64,000 bases of DNA from assembly GCF_000308415.1 (NCBI RefSeq), contig NZ_BAFS01000004.1:1-64000 (forward strand), written 5' to 3'. The DNA comes from Nocardia asiatica NBRC 100129. Lineage in GTDB: Bacteria > Actinomycetota > Actinomycetes > Mycobacteriales > Mycobacteriaceae. Shown piece by piece: positions 49,449 through 56,923 of this stretch. The translations under genes were made by a program, and so were the position numbers. The notes under the pieces were generated by a model. It saw nothing but the letters and a program-made list of their open reading frames with translations, did not search any database and had not been told where the DNA came from. Position 1 is the stretch's first letter. Each line of letters begins with the position of its first letter.

Positions 49449-50267
49449 ATGTCCGCAAACCCGCTTGCCGTGGCCGAGCCATGGGATCTCGTCGCCGACG
49501 GATATGCCGACTTCGCACCCGCCATCATGCGACCGTTCGCGGCACGGGCGCTCGAGTTCGCCTCGCTGTCGTCGCAGTCGCGGATCCTGGACGTCGCGGC
49601 GGGACCGGGGACGCTCAGTCTGCTGGCCGCAGGCCACGTGGCGCAGGTCGAGGCCATCGATTTCTCCGAGCCGATGATCGCGCGACTGGCGAGGGACGCC
49701 GCTGCCGCCGGGTGGACGAATGTCCGTGCGCGGGTGGGTGACGGACAGGACTTGCCGTACGAACCCGACCGGTTCGACGCCGGGTTCTCCATGTTCGGAC
49801 TGATGTTCTTTCCCGACCGGGCCCGGGGGTTCGCCGAGTTGTTCCGGGTGTTGCGGCCGGGCGGCACGGCGGTGGTGTCGAGCTGGGCTCCGATCGCAGA
49901 CTCGCCGCTGATGCGAATGATGTTCGGCGCCTTGACCGCGGCCGACCCGAACATCCAGGAGCCGCAACCGAATTTCCTGAGCCTGGAGAATCCGGAGGTC
50001 TTCGAATCCGAGATGCGCGGCGCGGGTTTCGAAGCCGTGTCCATCCAGCGGCATTCCATCGCGCTCACCTTCGAGAGCCCGGAGAAGATGTGGGAAGCCA
50101 TGGTGCGCAGCAGCGCCCCGCTGGAACTCATGCGCCACAGCGTGAGCGCGGAGGTCTGGGCTCGGCGCACCGCGGTCATGAAGGCGTTTCTGGCGGAGAA
50201 GTACCGGCCCAACTGTCCGTTGTCCACCACGGCGTACCTGGGCATCGGACACAAGCCGCAGGGCTGA
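49449..50267 (+). CDS. class I SAM-dependent methyltransferase
   Basis: This 272-residue protein has SAM motif I (ILDVAAGPGTLSLLAAG), the acidic E after it (VEAIDFSEPMI), and VLRPGGTAVVSSW. The N-terminus (WDLVADGYADFAPAIMRPF) resembles UbiE/COQ5-like small-molecule methyltransferases. Substrate unknown. GAAAGGA precedes the ATG by eight bases. Confidence 0.85.
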   Translation: MSANPLAVAEPWDLVADGYADFAPAIMRPFAARALEFASLSSQSRILDVAAGPGTLSLLAAGHVAQVEAIDFSEPMIARLARDAAAAGWTNVRARVGDGQDLPYEPDRFDAGFSMFGLMFFPDRARGFAELFRVLRPGGTAVVSSWAPIADSPLMRMMFGALTAADPNIQEPQPNFLSLENPEVFESEMRGAGFEAVSIQRHSIALTFESPEKMWEAMVRSSAPLELMRHSVSAEVWARRTAVMKAFLAEKYRPNCPLSTTAYLGIGHKPQG

Positions 50268-50275
50268 TAAAAGCG

Positions 50276-50307
50276 GCGCGCGGCCCTTCCGAGAAAGGAC
50301 CGCGCGC
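50276..50307. terminator. bidirectional hairpin between methyltransferase and SDR genes
   Basis: GCGCGCGG at 50276-50283 pairs with CCGCGCGC at 50300-50307, with further inner pairing (CCTT/AAGG) across a mismatch. It lies between two gene 3' ends and can serve both. Confidence 0.6.
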
Positions 50308-50328
50308 GGCCGGAACAGCGCGGTGGGA

Positions 50329-51096
50329 TTACCGCGGGGCCATGCGCAGCGCGCCGTCCATGCGGATGGTCTCGCCGTTGAGGTAGTCGTGCTCGACGAT
50401 GTACTGCGACAGCTGCGCGTACTCGTCCGGACGGCCCAGGCGCGACGGGAAGGGCACGCCCGCCTCGAGGCCCTTGCGGTACTCCTCGGTGACGCCGGCG
50501 AGCATCGGGGTGTCGATGATGCCGGGGGCGATGGTGTTCACCCGGATGCCGAACTGGGCCAGGTCGCGCGCGGCCGGCACGGTCATGCCGTGCACGCCGC
50601 CCTTGGAGGCGGAGTAGGCGATCTGGCCGATCTGGCCCTCGAATGCGGCGACCGAGGCGGTGTTGATGATCACGCCGCGCTGGCCGTATTCGTCCACGGC
50701 GTCGGTCTTGGCGATCGCGTCGGCGGCCAGCCGCATGACGTTGAAGGTGCCGAGCAGGTTCACCGTGATGACCGTGCGGAACAGCTCCAGATCGTGCGGG
50801 CCGTTCTTGGACAGGATGCGGCCCGCCCAGCCGACGCCTGCGCAGTTGACCACGATGCGCAGCGGCGCGCCGGATTCGACGACCTGCGCCACGGCGGCGC
50901 CGACCTCGTCGTTGCTGGTGACATCGGCGGGAATGAGGGTGACCCCGTCCGGCACGCTGTCGCCTGCGCGCTCGATCGACTGCGGCACGTCGAGTCCGAA
51001 GACGGTGGCGCCGAGATCGGCGAAACGCTTGGCGGTGGCGGCGCCGAGGCCCGATGCGCCTCCGGTGACAATGGCGGCGGAACCCGAAATCTCCAC
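50329..51096 (-). CDS. SDR oxidoreductase, 3-hydroxyacyl-CoA dehydrogenase (HSD10)-like
   Basis: This 255-residue classical SDR has TGGASGLG near residue 11, NCAGVG, catalytic Ser in NTASVAAFEGQIGQ, YSASKGG, and DTPML. The sequence pattern (INTASVAAFEGQIGQIAYSA) is typical of human HSD10-like 3-hydroxyacyl-CoA or 2-methyl-3-hydroxybutyryl-CoA dehydrogenases used in fatty-acid or branched-chain breakdown. GTG 51096 with GAGAGGA upstream starts the Rossmann fold directly; the longer frame is low complexity. It is divergent from a TetR gene. Confidence 0.87.
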   Translation of the reverse strand: MEISGSAAIVTGGASGLGAATAKRFADLGATVFGLDVPQSIERAGDSVPDGVTLIPADVTSNDEVGAAVAQVVESGAPLRIVVNCAGVGWAGRILSKNGPHDLELFRTVITVNLLGTFNVMRLAADAIAKTDAVDEYGQRGVIINTASVAAFEGQIGQIAYSASKGGVHGMTVPAARDLAQFGIRVNTIAPGIIDTPMLAGVTEEYRKGLEAGVPFPSRLGRPDEYAQLSQYIVEHDYLNGETIRMDGALRMAPR

Positions 51097-51213
51097 GATG
51101 GTCCTCTCGTTCGTGACAGCCAGTTGGCCTTTCGTCAATTGCACCCTAACCGGTGGCGGACGCGCGGCCCCGCACGGCTCCCTCGCCTCGCCGCCCGTCG
51201 GCGAACTATTTGC

Positions 51214-51227
51214 GAACATGAATGTTC
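51214..51227. promoter_or_regulatory. palindrome between SDR and TetR genes
   Basis: GAACAT-GA-ATGTTC is a perfect 6-bp inverted repeat with a 2-base spacer, placed between the divergent SDR and TetR starts. It is a candidate operator for that TetR protein. Confidence 0.5.
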
Positions 51228-51371
51228 CCCGGTGTTGCCGTCACGCTGCGGGCGCTGCGCCGTCCGGGCGCGTGCGCTCGCCGCGCCGCGCACCCTGTGC
51301 GCCGGATTCGCGGAACCGACCGCGCAGAATGGAGCAGCCCAGTCAGCTCGACCGAACACCGGAGTCACCGT

Positions 51372-52043
51372 ATGACCGAATCGGCCACCAGCGCACGCCT
51401 CCCGCGGGGTAGGCACGGACTGCCGCGCGAGCAGGTGATCGCCTCACAGCGCGAGCGGATTCTCGTCGCGACGGCGGAGGCCATGGCCGAGAACGGTTAC
51501 ATCGGGACGTCGGTCGCGGCGATCCTGAAGCGGGCGGGCGTGTCGCGGGAGACCTTCTACGAGCAGTTCCGTTCCAAAGAGGACTGTTTCGAAGCCGCCT
51601 ACGAGCGCGCTGTGCAGCTTTTGCTCGACCGGATCGCCGAGGCCACCGAGACGGAGGACGGCGCGCCGAACGGCGGGGACCCGATGGCTGGTATGGACCG
51701 GATCCTGCGGGCCTACCTGCAATACCTGGTGGACGACCCGGCCAGCGCACGACTGTTCTTGGTCGAGGTCTTCGCGGTGGGATCCGCGGCCATCGCGCGC
51801 CGCGCCCAACTGCAGGAACGGTTCGTGGAGCTGATCGCCGCCGTGCTGGACGCGCGGACCGAGCCGCAGCGCTTCGCCTGCCAGGCCCTGGCCGCCGCGG
51901 TGGGTTCGATGGTCACCGCTCGGATCGCGGCGGGGGACTCGGCCGGTCTGCTCGCGCTGCGGGAACCGCTGCTGGATCTGTTGCGGCGAGGTGGCCGACT
52001 GTACGGGGCGGCTCTGGTGCCCTCCGGCGAGCCCTCCGCGTGA
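51372..52043 (+). CDS. TetR-family regulator
   Basis: This 223-residue protein has a TetR helix-turn-helix at about residues 28-70 (AAILKRAGVSRETFYEQFRS) and a helical C-terminal domain. It is divergent from the acyl-CoA-type SDR and probably regulates it, which suggests an acyl-CoA or related ligand (inference). The ATG has CGGAG upstream. Its last 131 bases overlap the 3' end of the converging GDT1-family gene, which is unusually long for such an overlap. Confidence 0.87.
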   Translation: MTESATSARLPRGRHGLPREQVIASQRERILVATAEAMAENGYIGTSVAAILKRAGVSRETFYEQFRSKEDCFEAAYERAVQLLLDRIAEATETEDGAPNGGDPMAGMDRILRAYLQYLVDDPASARLFLVEVFAVGSAAIARRAQLQERFVELIAAVLDARTEPQRFACQALAAAVGSMVTARIAAGDSAGLLALREPLLDLLRRGGRLYGAALVPSGEPSA

Positions 52044-52686
52044 GCAACAGCGCCGCACCGGCGAGCGCGGGAGCGACCGTCGCGAGCCCGGCGACGGCGG
52101 CGCCGCCGAGCGCCGGTGTGGCCGCGCCGAGCAGGGTCGCCGCACCGAAGTAGAGGAACAGCAGGCCCGAGCCGATGCCGATCGCGTGCTCCGGCAGATG
52201 CTTGCCGACCAGGATGCCGACCGCGATGGCGAGCGCGTCGGCGGCGACCATGCCGATGGTCGAGCCGAGCCACACGCCCACCCAGTCGTAGTCGGTGGCC
52301 AGCGCGGCGGTCGCGAACATGGTCCGGTCGCCCAGTTCGGCGAGCAGGAACGCGGACAGCACCACGAAGAACGGCGCGCCACCGGCCTTCGGCGGTTTCG
52401 GCGCCGCGTCGTCGTCGGGGCCGAAGTGCTCGCGCAGCGTCCACAGGCCGACGGCCAGGAAGGTGAGCGCGGCGATCAGCGCGATCGTCCTGGTGGGCAG
52501 CGCGGCGCCGAGGAAATGGCCGACGCCGACCGAGATCAGGTGAACCGCGGCGGAGGCCGTCGCGATGCCGCCCAGCACCACCCACCAGCGATAGCGCAGC
52601 GCGAACGTCAGCGCCATCAGCTGGGACTTGTCGCCCAGTTCGGCGAGAAAGACGATGCCGATACTCAGCAAGACGGTGGTGATCAT
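51913..52686 (-). CDS. TMEM165/GDT1-family manganese exporter
   Basis: This 257-residue membrane protein has six helices in two halves. Each half has the family signature E-x-G-D-(K/R)-(S/T): LAELGDKSQ near residue 14 and LAELGDRTM near 114. A Pro/Arg-rich cytosolic tail covers the last 45 residues. Members move Mn2+ or Ca2+ in exchange for protons. The yybP-ykoY riboswitch upstream makes Mn2+ export by far the likeliest role here. GGGAG precedes ATG 52686. The tail's coding sequence overlaps the converging TetR gene by 131 bases. Confidence 0.92.
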   Translation of the reverse strand: MITTVLLSIGIVFLAELGDKSQLMALTFALRYRWWVVLGGIATASAAVHLISVGVGHFLGAALPTRTIALIAALTFLAVGLWTLREHFGPDDDAAPKPPKAGGAPFFVVLSAFLLAELGDRTMFATAALATDYDWVGVWLGSTIGMVAADALAIAVGILVGKHLPEHAIGIGSGLLFLYFGAATLLGAATPALGGAAVAGLATVAPALAGAALLLTRRARRRAPEPPRTVGHLAATDPAAVPAARADRPSPPPRSER

Positions 52687-52689
52687 GTG

Positions 52690-52880
52690 TGGCGGCTCCC
52701 AAGTCTCCGGCCTGCCGGTCGGAGATACGGGTAGCCTCCGGCCGACAACGAAATGGTTGTCCAGGCCGAAGGTCTCGCCCACCGGCCAACGCCGGTTCAC
52801 ACAGCCGGACCCCAGCCCCTGGGGACCGGCGGGTCAGTATGTCGACTGTGCGATTGGGGGCTACTCCCCTTCGCTGCAGC
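52690..52880 (-). promoter_or_regulatory. yybP-ykoY manganese riboswitch
   Basis: On the minus strand the leader contains the three conserved blocks of this class: AAGGGGAGTAGC (about 52871-52860), GTCGACATACTGACC (about 52842-52828) and GGGCGAGACCTTCGG (about 52780-52766). Complementary stems GTCGGCCGGAG and CTCCGACCGGC (52748-52708) lie just before the GGGAG ribosome-binding site and fit an expression platform. Mn2+ binding should turn the exporter on. Confidence 0.92.
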
Positions 52881-52980
52881 CGACTCTACCTCGGGGATTC
52901 CGCTCTTGCCAACCCGCTGTAGGCGAAATCGCAATGCGCACAATAAGTTTGGCGATCCAAGCGGTGAATTTCGGGTACCC

Positions 52981-53508
52981 TCACGCGGCCAGCAGCATAG
53001 CCAGAACCGCGGTGTCGGGATCGCTGATCGGATCGAGTCCGACCCGGCTGACCAGCGAGGTGACCGTTCCGTCCGACTCCGCCTCGGCCCACGCGGCGCG
53101 GTGTTCGAGCCCCAGATGGGGCACGCCGGGCAGCAGGACGCAGCCGGATGCCGCACCCGTGCACTCGGGCAGCGACGGGCGGGTCTCGGACGGAGGATGA
53201 AGCATGAGCAACGCGGGTGGCACGTGTTCGGCGAACCGGCCCGGCTCCACCGCCTCCTCGCCCAGAACGGGACCTTCGGCCAGCACCAAGCCGACGGTGC
53301 CCGGGGCCGGGTCGTCGGGCAAGTCCTCGCGGACGCCGAACACCGTCGAGGTCGTCAGCAGTCCGGGTAGCGTGGCCACGCGCACCGCCAGCACGAGCAC
53401 TTGCGCCCACTCCTTGGTGGTGTCCGGCCAGCGGCCGGAGATCAAGAAGCCCCGCAGCGACCCGCGCGAATGGAACGGCGTGATGCCGATCGGTTCGTTC
53501 GTGCGCAT
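52981..53508 (-). CDS. hypothetical protein, 175 aa
   Basis: I do not recognise this 175-residue protein. It has no signal peptide or membrane helix. It contains a hydrophobic beta strand-rich start (GITPFHSRGSLRGFLISGRW), a Pro/Glu-rich middle, and a C-terminal helix (DTAVLAMLLAA). ATG 53508 has GGGAGG six bases upstream; a longer frame upstream lacks a good start. It lies between the riboswitch and the sodA terminator, on the same strand as both. Confidence 0.6.
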   Translation of the reverse strand: MRTNEPIGITPFHSRGSLRGFLISGRWPDTTKEWAQVLVLAVRVATLPGLLTTSTVFGVREDLPDDPAPGTVGLVLAEGPVLGEEAVEPGRFAEHVPPALLMLHPPSETRPSLPECTGAASGCVLLPGVPHLGLEHRAAWAEAESDGTVTSLVSRVGLDPISDPDTAVLAMLLAA

Positions 53509-53818
53509 TTCTGCCTCCCGTTTGCCGAACCCGGGGGCGACCTTGCCCGTCCCTTTGGTGTGGATTTCCCGAATATGAACCACGAGTCACCTGGCACACA
53601 AGTACCAAAGAGTGCCAATCGGACAGCCGGGAACCGAGCGGGAAGCAATCGGCCTGCGTACGCGGTGAATCGCGCTCGACCTCGCCGAGCCCGCACTCGT
53701 GGCCGGTGGGACATGGCCCCGGCAAAGCGCCCGCGTCGCGAGAAACAGAACGGGCCCGCGATTCCGGCGCGCGTGGCGCGACGGAATCGCGGACCCGGTT
53801 CCGGTGTGCCGAGTCGGC
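53509..53818 (-). terminator. sodA-downstream gap with strong terminator (53751-53797)
   Basis: The sodA terminator stem covers 53751-53766 and 53782-53797 (15 of 16 pairs; CCGCGATTCCG core) and is followed on the minus strand by TTCTGTTTCTC. The other bases up to 53508 hold no gene or motif that I can name. Confidence 0.7.
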
Positions 53819-54442
53819 TCAGCCGAAGATGAGGCCCTTGGCCTGCGACGTCGCCTTGGCGAAGCGCTCCTGGACGTCGGCCCAATTGACCACGTTCCAG
53901 AACGCGGTGACGTAGTCCGCCTTGACGTTCTTGTACTGCAGGTAGAAGGCGTGCTCCCACATGTCGACCTGCAGCAGCGGGATGATGCCCAGCGGAACGT
54001 TGGCCTGCTGGTCGTAGAGCTGGAAGGTCAGCAGCTTCTGGCCGAGGGTGTCGAAGCCGAGCACCGCCCAGCCGGAACCCTGCAGACCGTTGGCCGCCGC
54101 GGTGAACTGCGCGCGGAATTTGTCGAACGAGCCGAACTGATCGTCGATCGCCGCGGCCAGCTCGCCGACCGGCTTGTCACCGCCGTTGGGGGAGAGGTTC
54201 TTCCACCAGATCGAGTGGTTGACGTGCCCACCCAGGTGGAACGCGAGGTTCTTCTCGTGCAGGAAGATGGCGCTGTGATCGCCCGACTCGCGAGCGGCTT
54301 CCAGCTTCTCCAACGCGGTGTTCGCGCCGGCGACGTAAGCGGCGTGGTGCTTGGAATGATGAAGCTCGTTGATCTGCCCGGAGATGTGGGGCTCCAGGGC
54401 GCTGTAGTCGTAATCCAGATCTGGCAGCGTGTACTCAGCCAC
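53819..54442 (-). CDS. sodA: superoxide dismutase (Mn/Fe family)
   Basis: This 207-residue enzyme is full length and very like mycobacterial/nocardial SodA. Metal ligands are His28, His76, Asp160 and His164 ([24 protein letters not shown]). Residue 145 is Gln (YDQQANVP), whereas the M. tuberculosis iron enzyme has His there; Gln is associated with Mn use (family knowledge). No signal peptide, although SodA is often found outside cells in this group. GTG 54442 has AAGGGA upstream. It lies near the Mn exporter and its riboswitch. Confidence 0.95.
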   Translation of the reverse strand: MAEYTLPDLDYDYSALEPHISGQINELHHSKHHAAYVAGANTALEKLEAARESGDHSAIFLHEKNLAFHLGGHVNHSIWWKNLSPNGGDKPVGELAAAIDDQFGSFDKFRAQFTAAANGLQGSGWAVLGFDTLGQKLLTFQLYDQQANVPLGIIPLLQVDMWEHAFYLQYKNVKADYVTAFWNVVNWADVQERFAKATSQAKGLIFG

Positions 54443-54633
54443 GATGTCCCTTCCTATGTCGGGCTGGATGTGCCCGTTGTTCCGTGCACAGCCAACCATC
54501 ATTCGTACACCCGGTCGATTCCAACCTGGGCCGACCTCCGCGCATTCCGGTGACGCCGTTCACACGGAGCCGGTCGCGCTCCGTCCCATCACACACATCG
54601 GCACCACTGGAAACGCACGCGTAGCATCGAACC

Positions 54634-55314
54634 ATGTCGTGGTACGACGAACTAGTCGGGCGGCTCAGCCTTCCCGAACCCGCCATGGTCGCTCCCGAGC
54701 GAGCGCTTCCCGGCCGGGCGGAGCCGCTCGACGTGCCGGATACCCACTACGTGAACGGGCACCCGATCCACCCGCCGTTTCCCGAAGGGCTGCGAATCGC
54801 GGTTGTCGCGATGGGCTGTTTCTGGGGCGCGGAGAAGGGTTTCTGGGAACTCGGCGGCGTCTACACCACCGCGGTCGGTTACGTCGGCGGATACACGCCG
54901 AATCCCACCTACGAAGAGGTCTGCAGCGGGCGCACGGGTCACACGGAAGCGGTGCTCGTCGTGTTCGATCCGGCGGTGATCGGCTATGCGGGCATACTCC
55001 AGCACTTCTGGGAGAACCACGATCCCACCCAAGGCATGCGCCAGGGCAACGACCGTGGCACCCAATACCGTTCCGCCGTCTTCACCTTCGATGCCGAGCA
55101 GGCCGAACTGGTCCGCTCCACCGCCGAGGCATACGGCAAGCGCCTCGCGGCGGCGGGCTATGGCCGGATCACCACGGAGATCGCGCCGCTGCCCGGGCTG
55201 GCGGCCTTCTACTACGCCGAGGGCTATCACCAGCAGTATCTGGCGAAGAACCCCGGCGGATATTGCCCGGTGCACGCCACCGGAGTGAGCTGCCCGGTCG
55301 GCCTGGGCGCCTGA
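54634..55314 (+). CDS. msrA: peptide-methionine (S)-S-oxide reductase
   Basis: This 226-residue enzyme has the active-site motif [12 protein letters not shown] with nucleophile Cys62. It also has [12 protein letters not shown] and C-terminal cysteines ([15 protein letters not shown]) for resolution. It repairs S-sulfoxide methionine after oxidative damage. It is divergent from sodA, forming an oxidative-stress pair. TAGCAT at 54622-54627 sits six bases before the ATG and no ribosome-binding site is present, so the message is probably leaderless. Confidence 0.95.
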   Translation: MSWYDELVGRLSLPEPAMVAPERALPGRAEPLDVPDTHYVNGHPIHPPFPEGLRIAVVAMGCFWGAEKGFWELGGVYTTAVGYVGGYTPNPTYEEVCSGRTGHTEAVLVVFDPAVIGYAGILQHFWENHDPTQGMRQGNDRGTQYRSAVFTFDAEQAELVRSTAEAYGKRLAAAGYGRITTEIAPLPGLAAFYYAEGYHQQYLAKNPGGYCPVHATGVSCPVGLGA

Positions 55315-55328
55315 AGCCGGGCGCGACA

Positions 55329-55356
55329 CCGCACGGCCGCTTTCGCGGGCGTGCGG
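55329..55356 (+). terminator. hairpin after msrA
   Basis: CCGCACGGCCGC at 55329-55340 pairs with GCGGGCGTGCGG at 55345-55356 (11 of 12 pairs, loop TTTC). It lies 14 bases after the msrA stop. Confidence 0.6.
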
Positions 55357-55407
55357 TCCGATCCGCTGCTCCGGAGGGTTTCGGTTTCCGCTGCTCCGGA
55401 CGGTTCG

Positions 55408-56019
55408 TTACAGCGGCGGCGCGATGCCAGGACGGGTTGCCCGTGGATCGCCCGCGTCGTGCGCCCGCCACCATCGCGCGCCGCCCGCGATGAACTCCGC
55501 CAGCGGGATCTGTTTGCCCCGCGAATCGTGCACCAGGATGTCGTCGAACCACACTCGGACATCCAGTTCGCGCGGATCGATGCCCTCTTCTTGGGAGAAC
55601 TCCAGCACGTGCGTGGACGAGTGATCGCCGATCCGGGCGTCGAAACTGAGCAGTTCGCTCCACAGCGCCCAGCCGCTGTCGTCCAGATCGATGAACTCCC
55701 AGCCGTGCAGCCGCCCGCCGCCGAAACTGCGGATGGCCTCGTCCAGACCGTCCAGTTGCAGCGGTAGCACCTGGGGTTCCAAGTCGTCCCAGTGCTGGGT
55801 CCGCAGTGAGGCGGCGACCCGGCTCACGCCGGTGAACGTCACCTGCACGCGGTAGTCCTCGGCCGCCGTCCCTTCCTCGGGGAGGGTCAGCACTTCGAGG
55901 TCGAGGCGCAGTTCGTTGGCGGTCTCGTCGACCGCGAGGCCGAGGCAGGTGGCCTCGGACAACGCGACGTTGAGTCCTTCGGTGTCCATTCCGTGGCGAA
56001 GCCCCCTGCTCACGTTCAT
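55408..56019 (-). CDS. hypothetical protein, 203 aa
   Basis: I do not recognise this 203-residue acidic protein. It reads as beta-rich with a regular alternating pattern (LRLDLEVLTL, YRVQVTFTGVSRVA, LDVRVWFDDILVHDS) and a single Cys. There is no signal peptide or membrane helix. ATG 56019 has a TAGCCT hexamer nine bases upstream, so it may be leaderless; ATG 55989 is an alternative. The gene stands alone, convergent with msrA. Confidence 0.65.
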   Translation of the reverse strand: MNVSRGLRHGMDTEGLNVALSEATCLGLAVDETANELRLDLEVLTLPEEGTAAEDYRVQVTFTGVSRVAASLRTQHWDDLEPQVLPLQLDGLDEAIRSFGGGRLHGWEFIDLDDSGWALWSELLSFDARIGDHSSTHVLEFSQEEGIDPRELDVRVWFDDILVHDSRGKQIPLAEFIAGGARWWRAHDAGDPRATRPGIAPPL

Positions 56020-56153
56020 GCGCCCAGGCTACCGATCGCGCCCGCCGGATCGCGGTATTTCGGCGGCGTCTGAATTCGATGGAACCGAACGCGCCCGCGC
56101 TCCGTCCAAGTAGATATCGGGACCTCTCGGCCGCAGGTTTCCGATGTCGGCGA

Positions 56154-56205
56154 CGAATGGCCGCTCCGGGATGGATATGGAGGGGAGTCCCGGATCGGCC
56201 ATTCG
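56154..56205. repeat. 18-bp inverted repeat hairpin
   Basis: CGAATGGCCG (56154-56163) plus TCCGGGA (56165-56171) pair with TCCCGGA (56188-56194) and CGGCCATTCG (56196-56205), with one mismatch and a 16-base loop. It lies between two gene starts, so it is not a simple terminator. Confidence 0.75.
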
Positions 56206-56351
56206 CATCGCTCGCTAGGGGATCGATCACTCGTCCACCCCGGAAAAGGGGCGAGTACAGACCGGAAGTCCTGTTTCGCCCCAGAACGCTAACCGAATGG
56301 TTGCTTGGTTACCTGGGCTTTTTCGCTCGAACGGGGTCGAACGTCGCGCCT

Positions 56352-56401
56352 TGTGGATCAGGTTGTGGATTATGTGGATAACTTCGACCTAGTTATGCAC
56401 A
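56352..56401. promoter_or_regulatory. cluster of DnaA-box-like sites
   Basis: Within 50 bp are four near or exact DnaA boxes: TGTGGATCA (56352-56360), TGTGGATTA (56364-56372), TGTGGATAA (56373-56381, exact complement of TTATCCACA) and TTATGCACA (56393-56401). The stretch is AT-richer than its surroundings. It lies about 130 bases before the rhodanese gene. No dnaA or dnaN is nearby, so it is not the usual oriC. Confidence 0.6.
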
Positions 56402-56531
56402 ACCAGCATCGAGCGGGGGCACGGTCGAGTTCCGGAGGTGAGAACATACCTGAAGTCGTAGCTCGCTGTCGAGCCTGCTGCCCAGGCATGGAACTGCACG
56501 GCCGCTCGCCGCCCATGGCAGGATCGAATCT

Positions 56532-56903
56532 GTGACGAGCCCCCACGTTCCGTCGGTCACGGTGGAGGACGTGCCTGCCGAATTCGACGGCAGCGCGCCC
56601 GCGTCGGCCGAAACGCCGCGACCGATCCTGCTCGACGTCCGTGAGGACGACGAATGGCGGCTCGGACACGCCCCGGGGGCCGTACACATCCCCATCGTCG
56701 ACGTGCCCGCCCGGATCGATGAGCTCTCCTACGACGCCGAACTCTATGTCGTCTGCAGGCAGGGCGGCCGGTCCCTCCAAGTGGTGGAGTACCTCGCGCA
56801 TATCGGCTACGAGGCCATCCAGGTTCGCGGCGGCATGGTGGCATGGCAGCAGGCCGGTCGGCCGCTGGTCGCGGAGGGCGACCACGAGGCGAAGATCTAC
56901 TGA
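56532..56903 (+). CDS. rhodanese-like domain protein
   Basis: This 123-residue single-domain protein has LLDVREDDEWRLGHAPGAVH near residue 33 and the active-site loop CRQGGRS with Cys75. It should carry a persulfide for sulfur transfer. It starts with GTG and is the first gene of a three-gene operon with DUF4328 and a GDPD. The region upstream holds the DnaA-like cluster and the hairpin described separately. Confidence 0.9.
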   Translation: MTSPHVPSVTVEDVPAEFDGSAPASAETPRPILLDVREDDEWRLGHAPGAVHIPIVDVPARIDELSYDAELYVVCRQGGRSLQVVEYLAHIGYEAIQVRGGMVAWQQAGRPLVAEGDHEAKIY

Positions 56904-56923
56904 CGAAGGAACGAGGTGCGCGG

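Noticed and set aside
56352..56401. Chromosomal replication origin
   Set aside because: DnaA-like boxes are present, but dnaA, dnaN, rpmH and similar neighbours are absent, so the usual oriC is unlikely.
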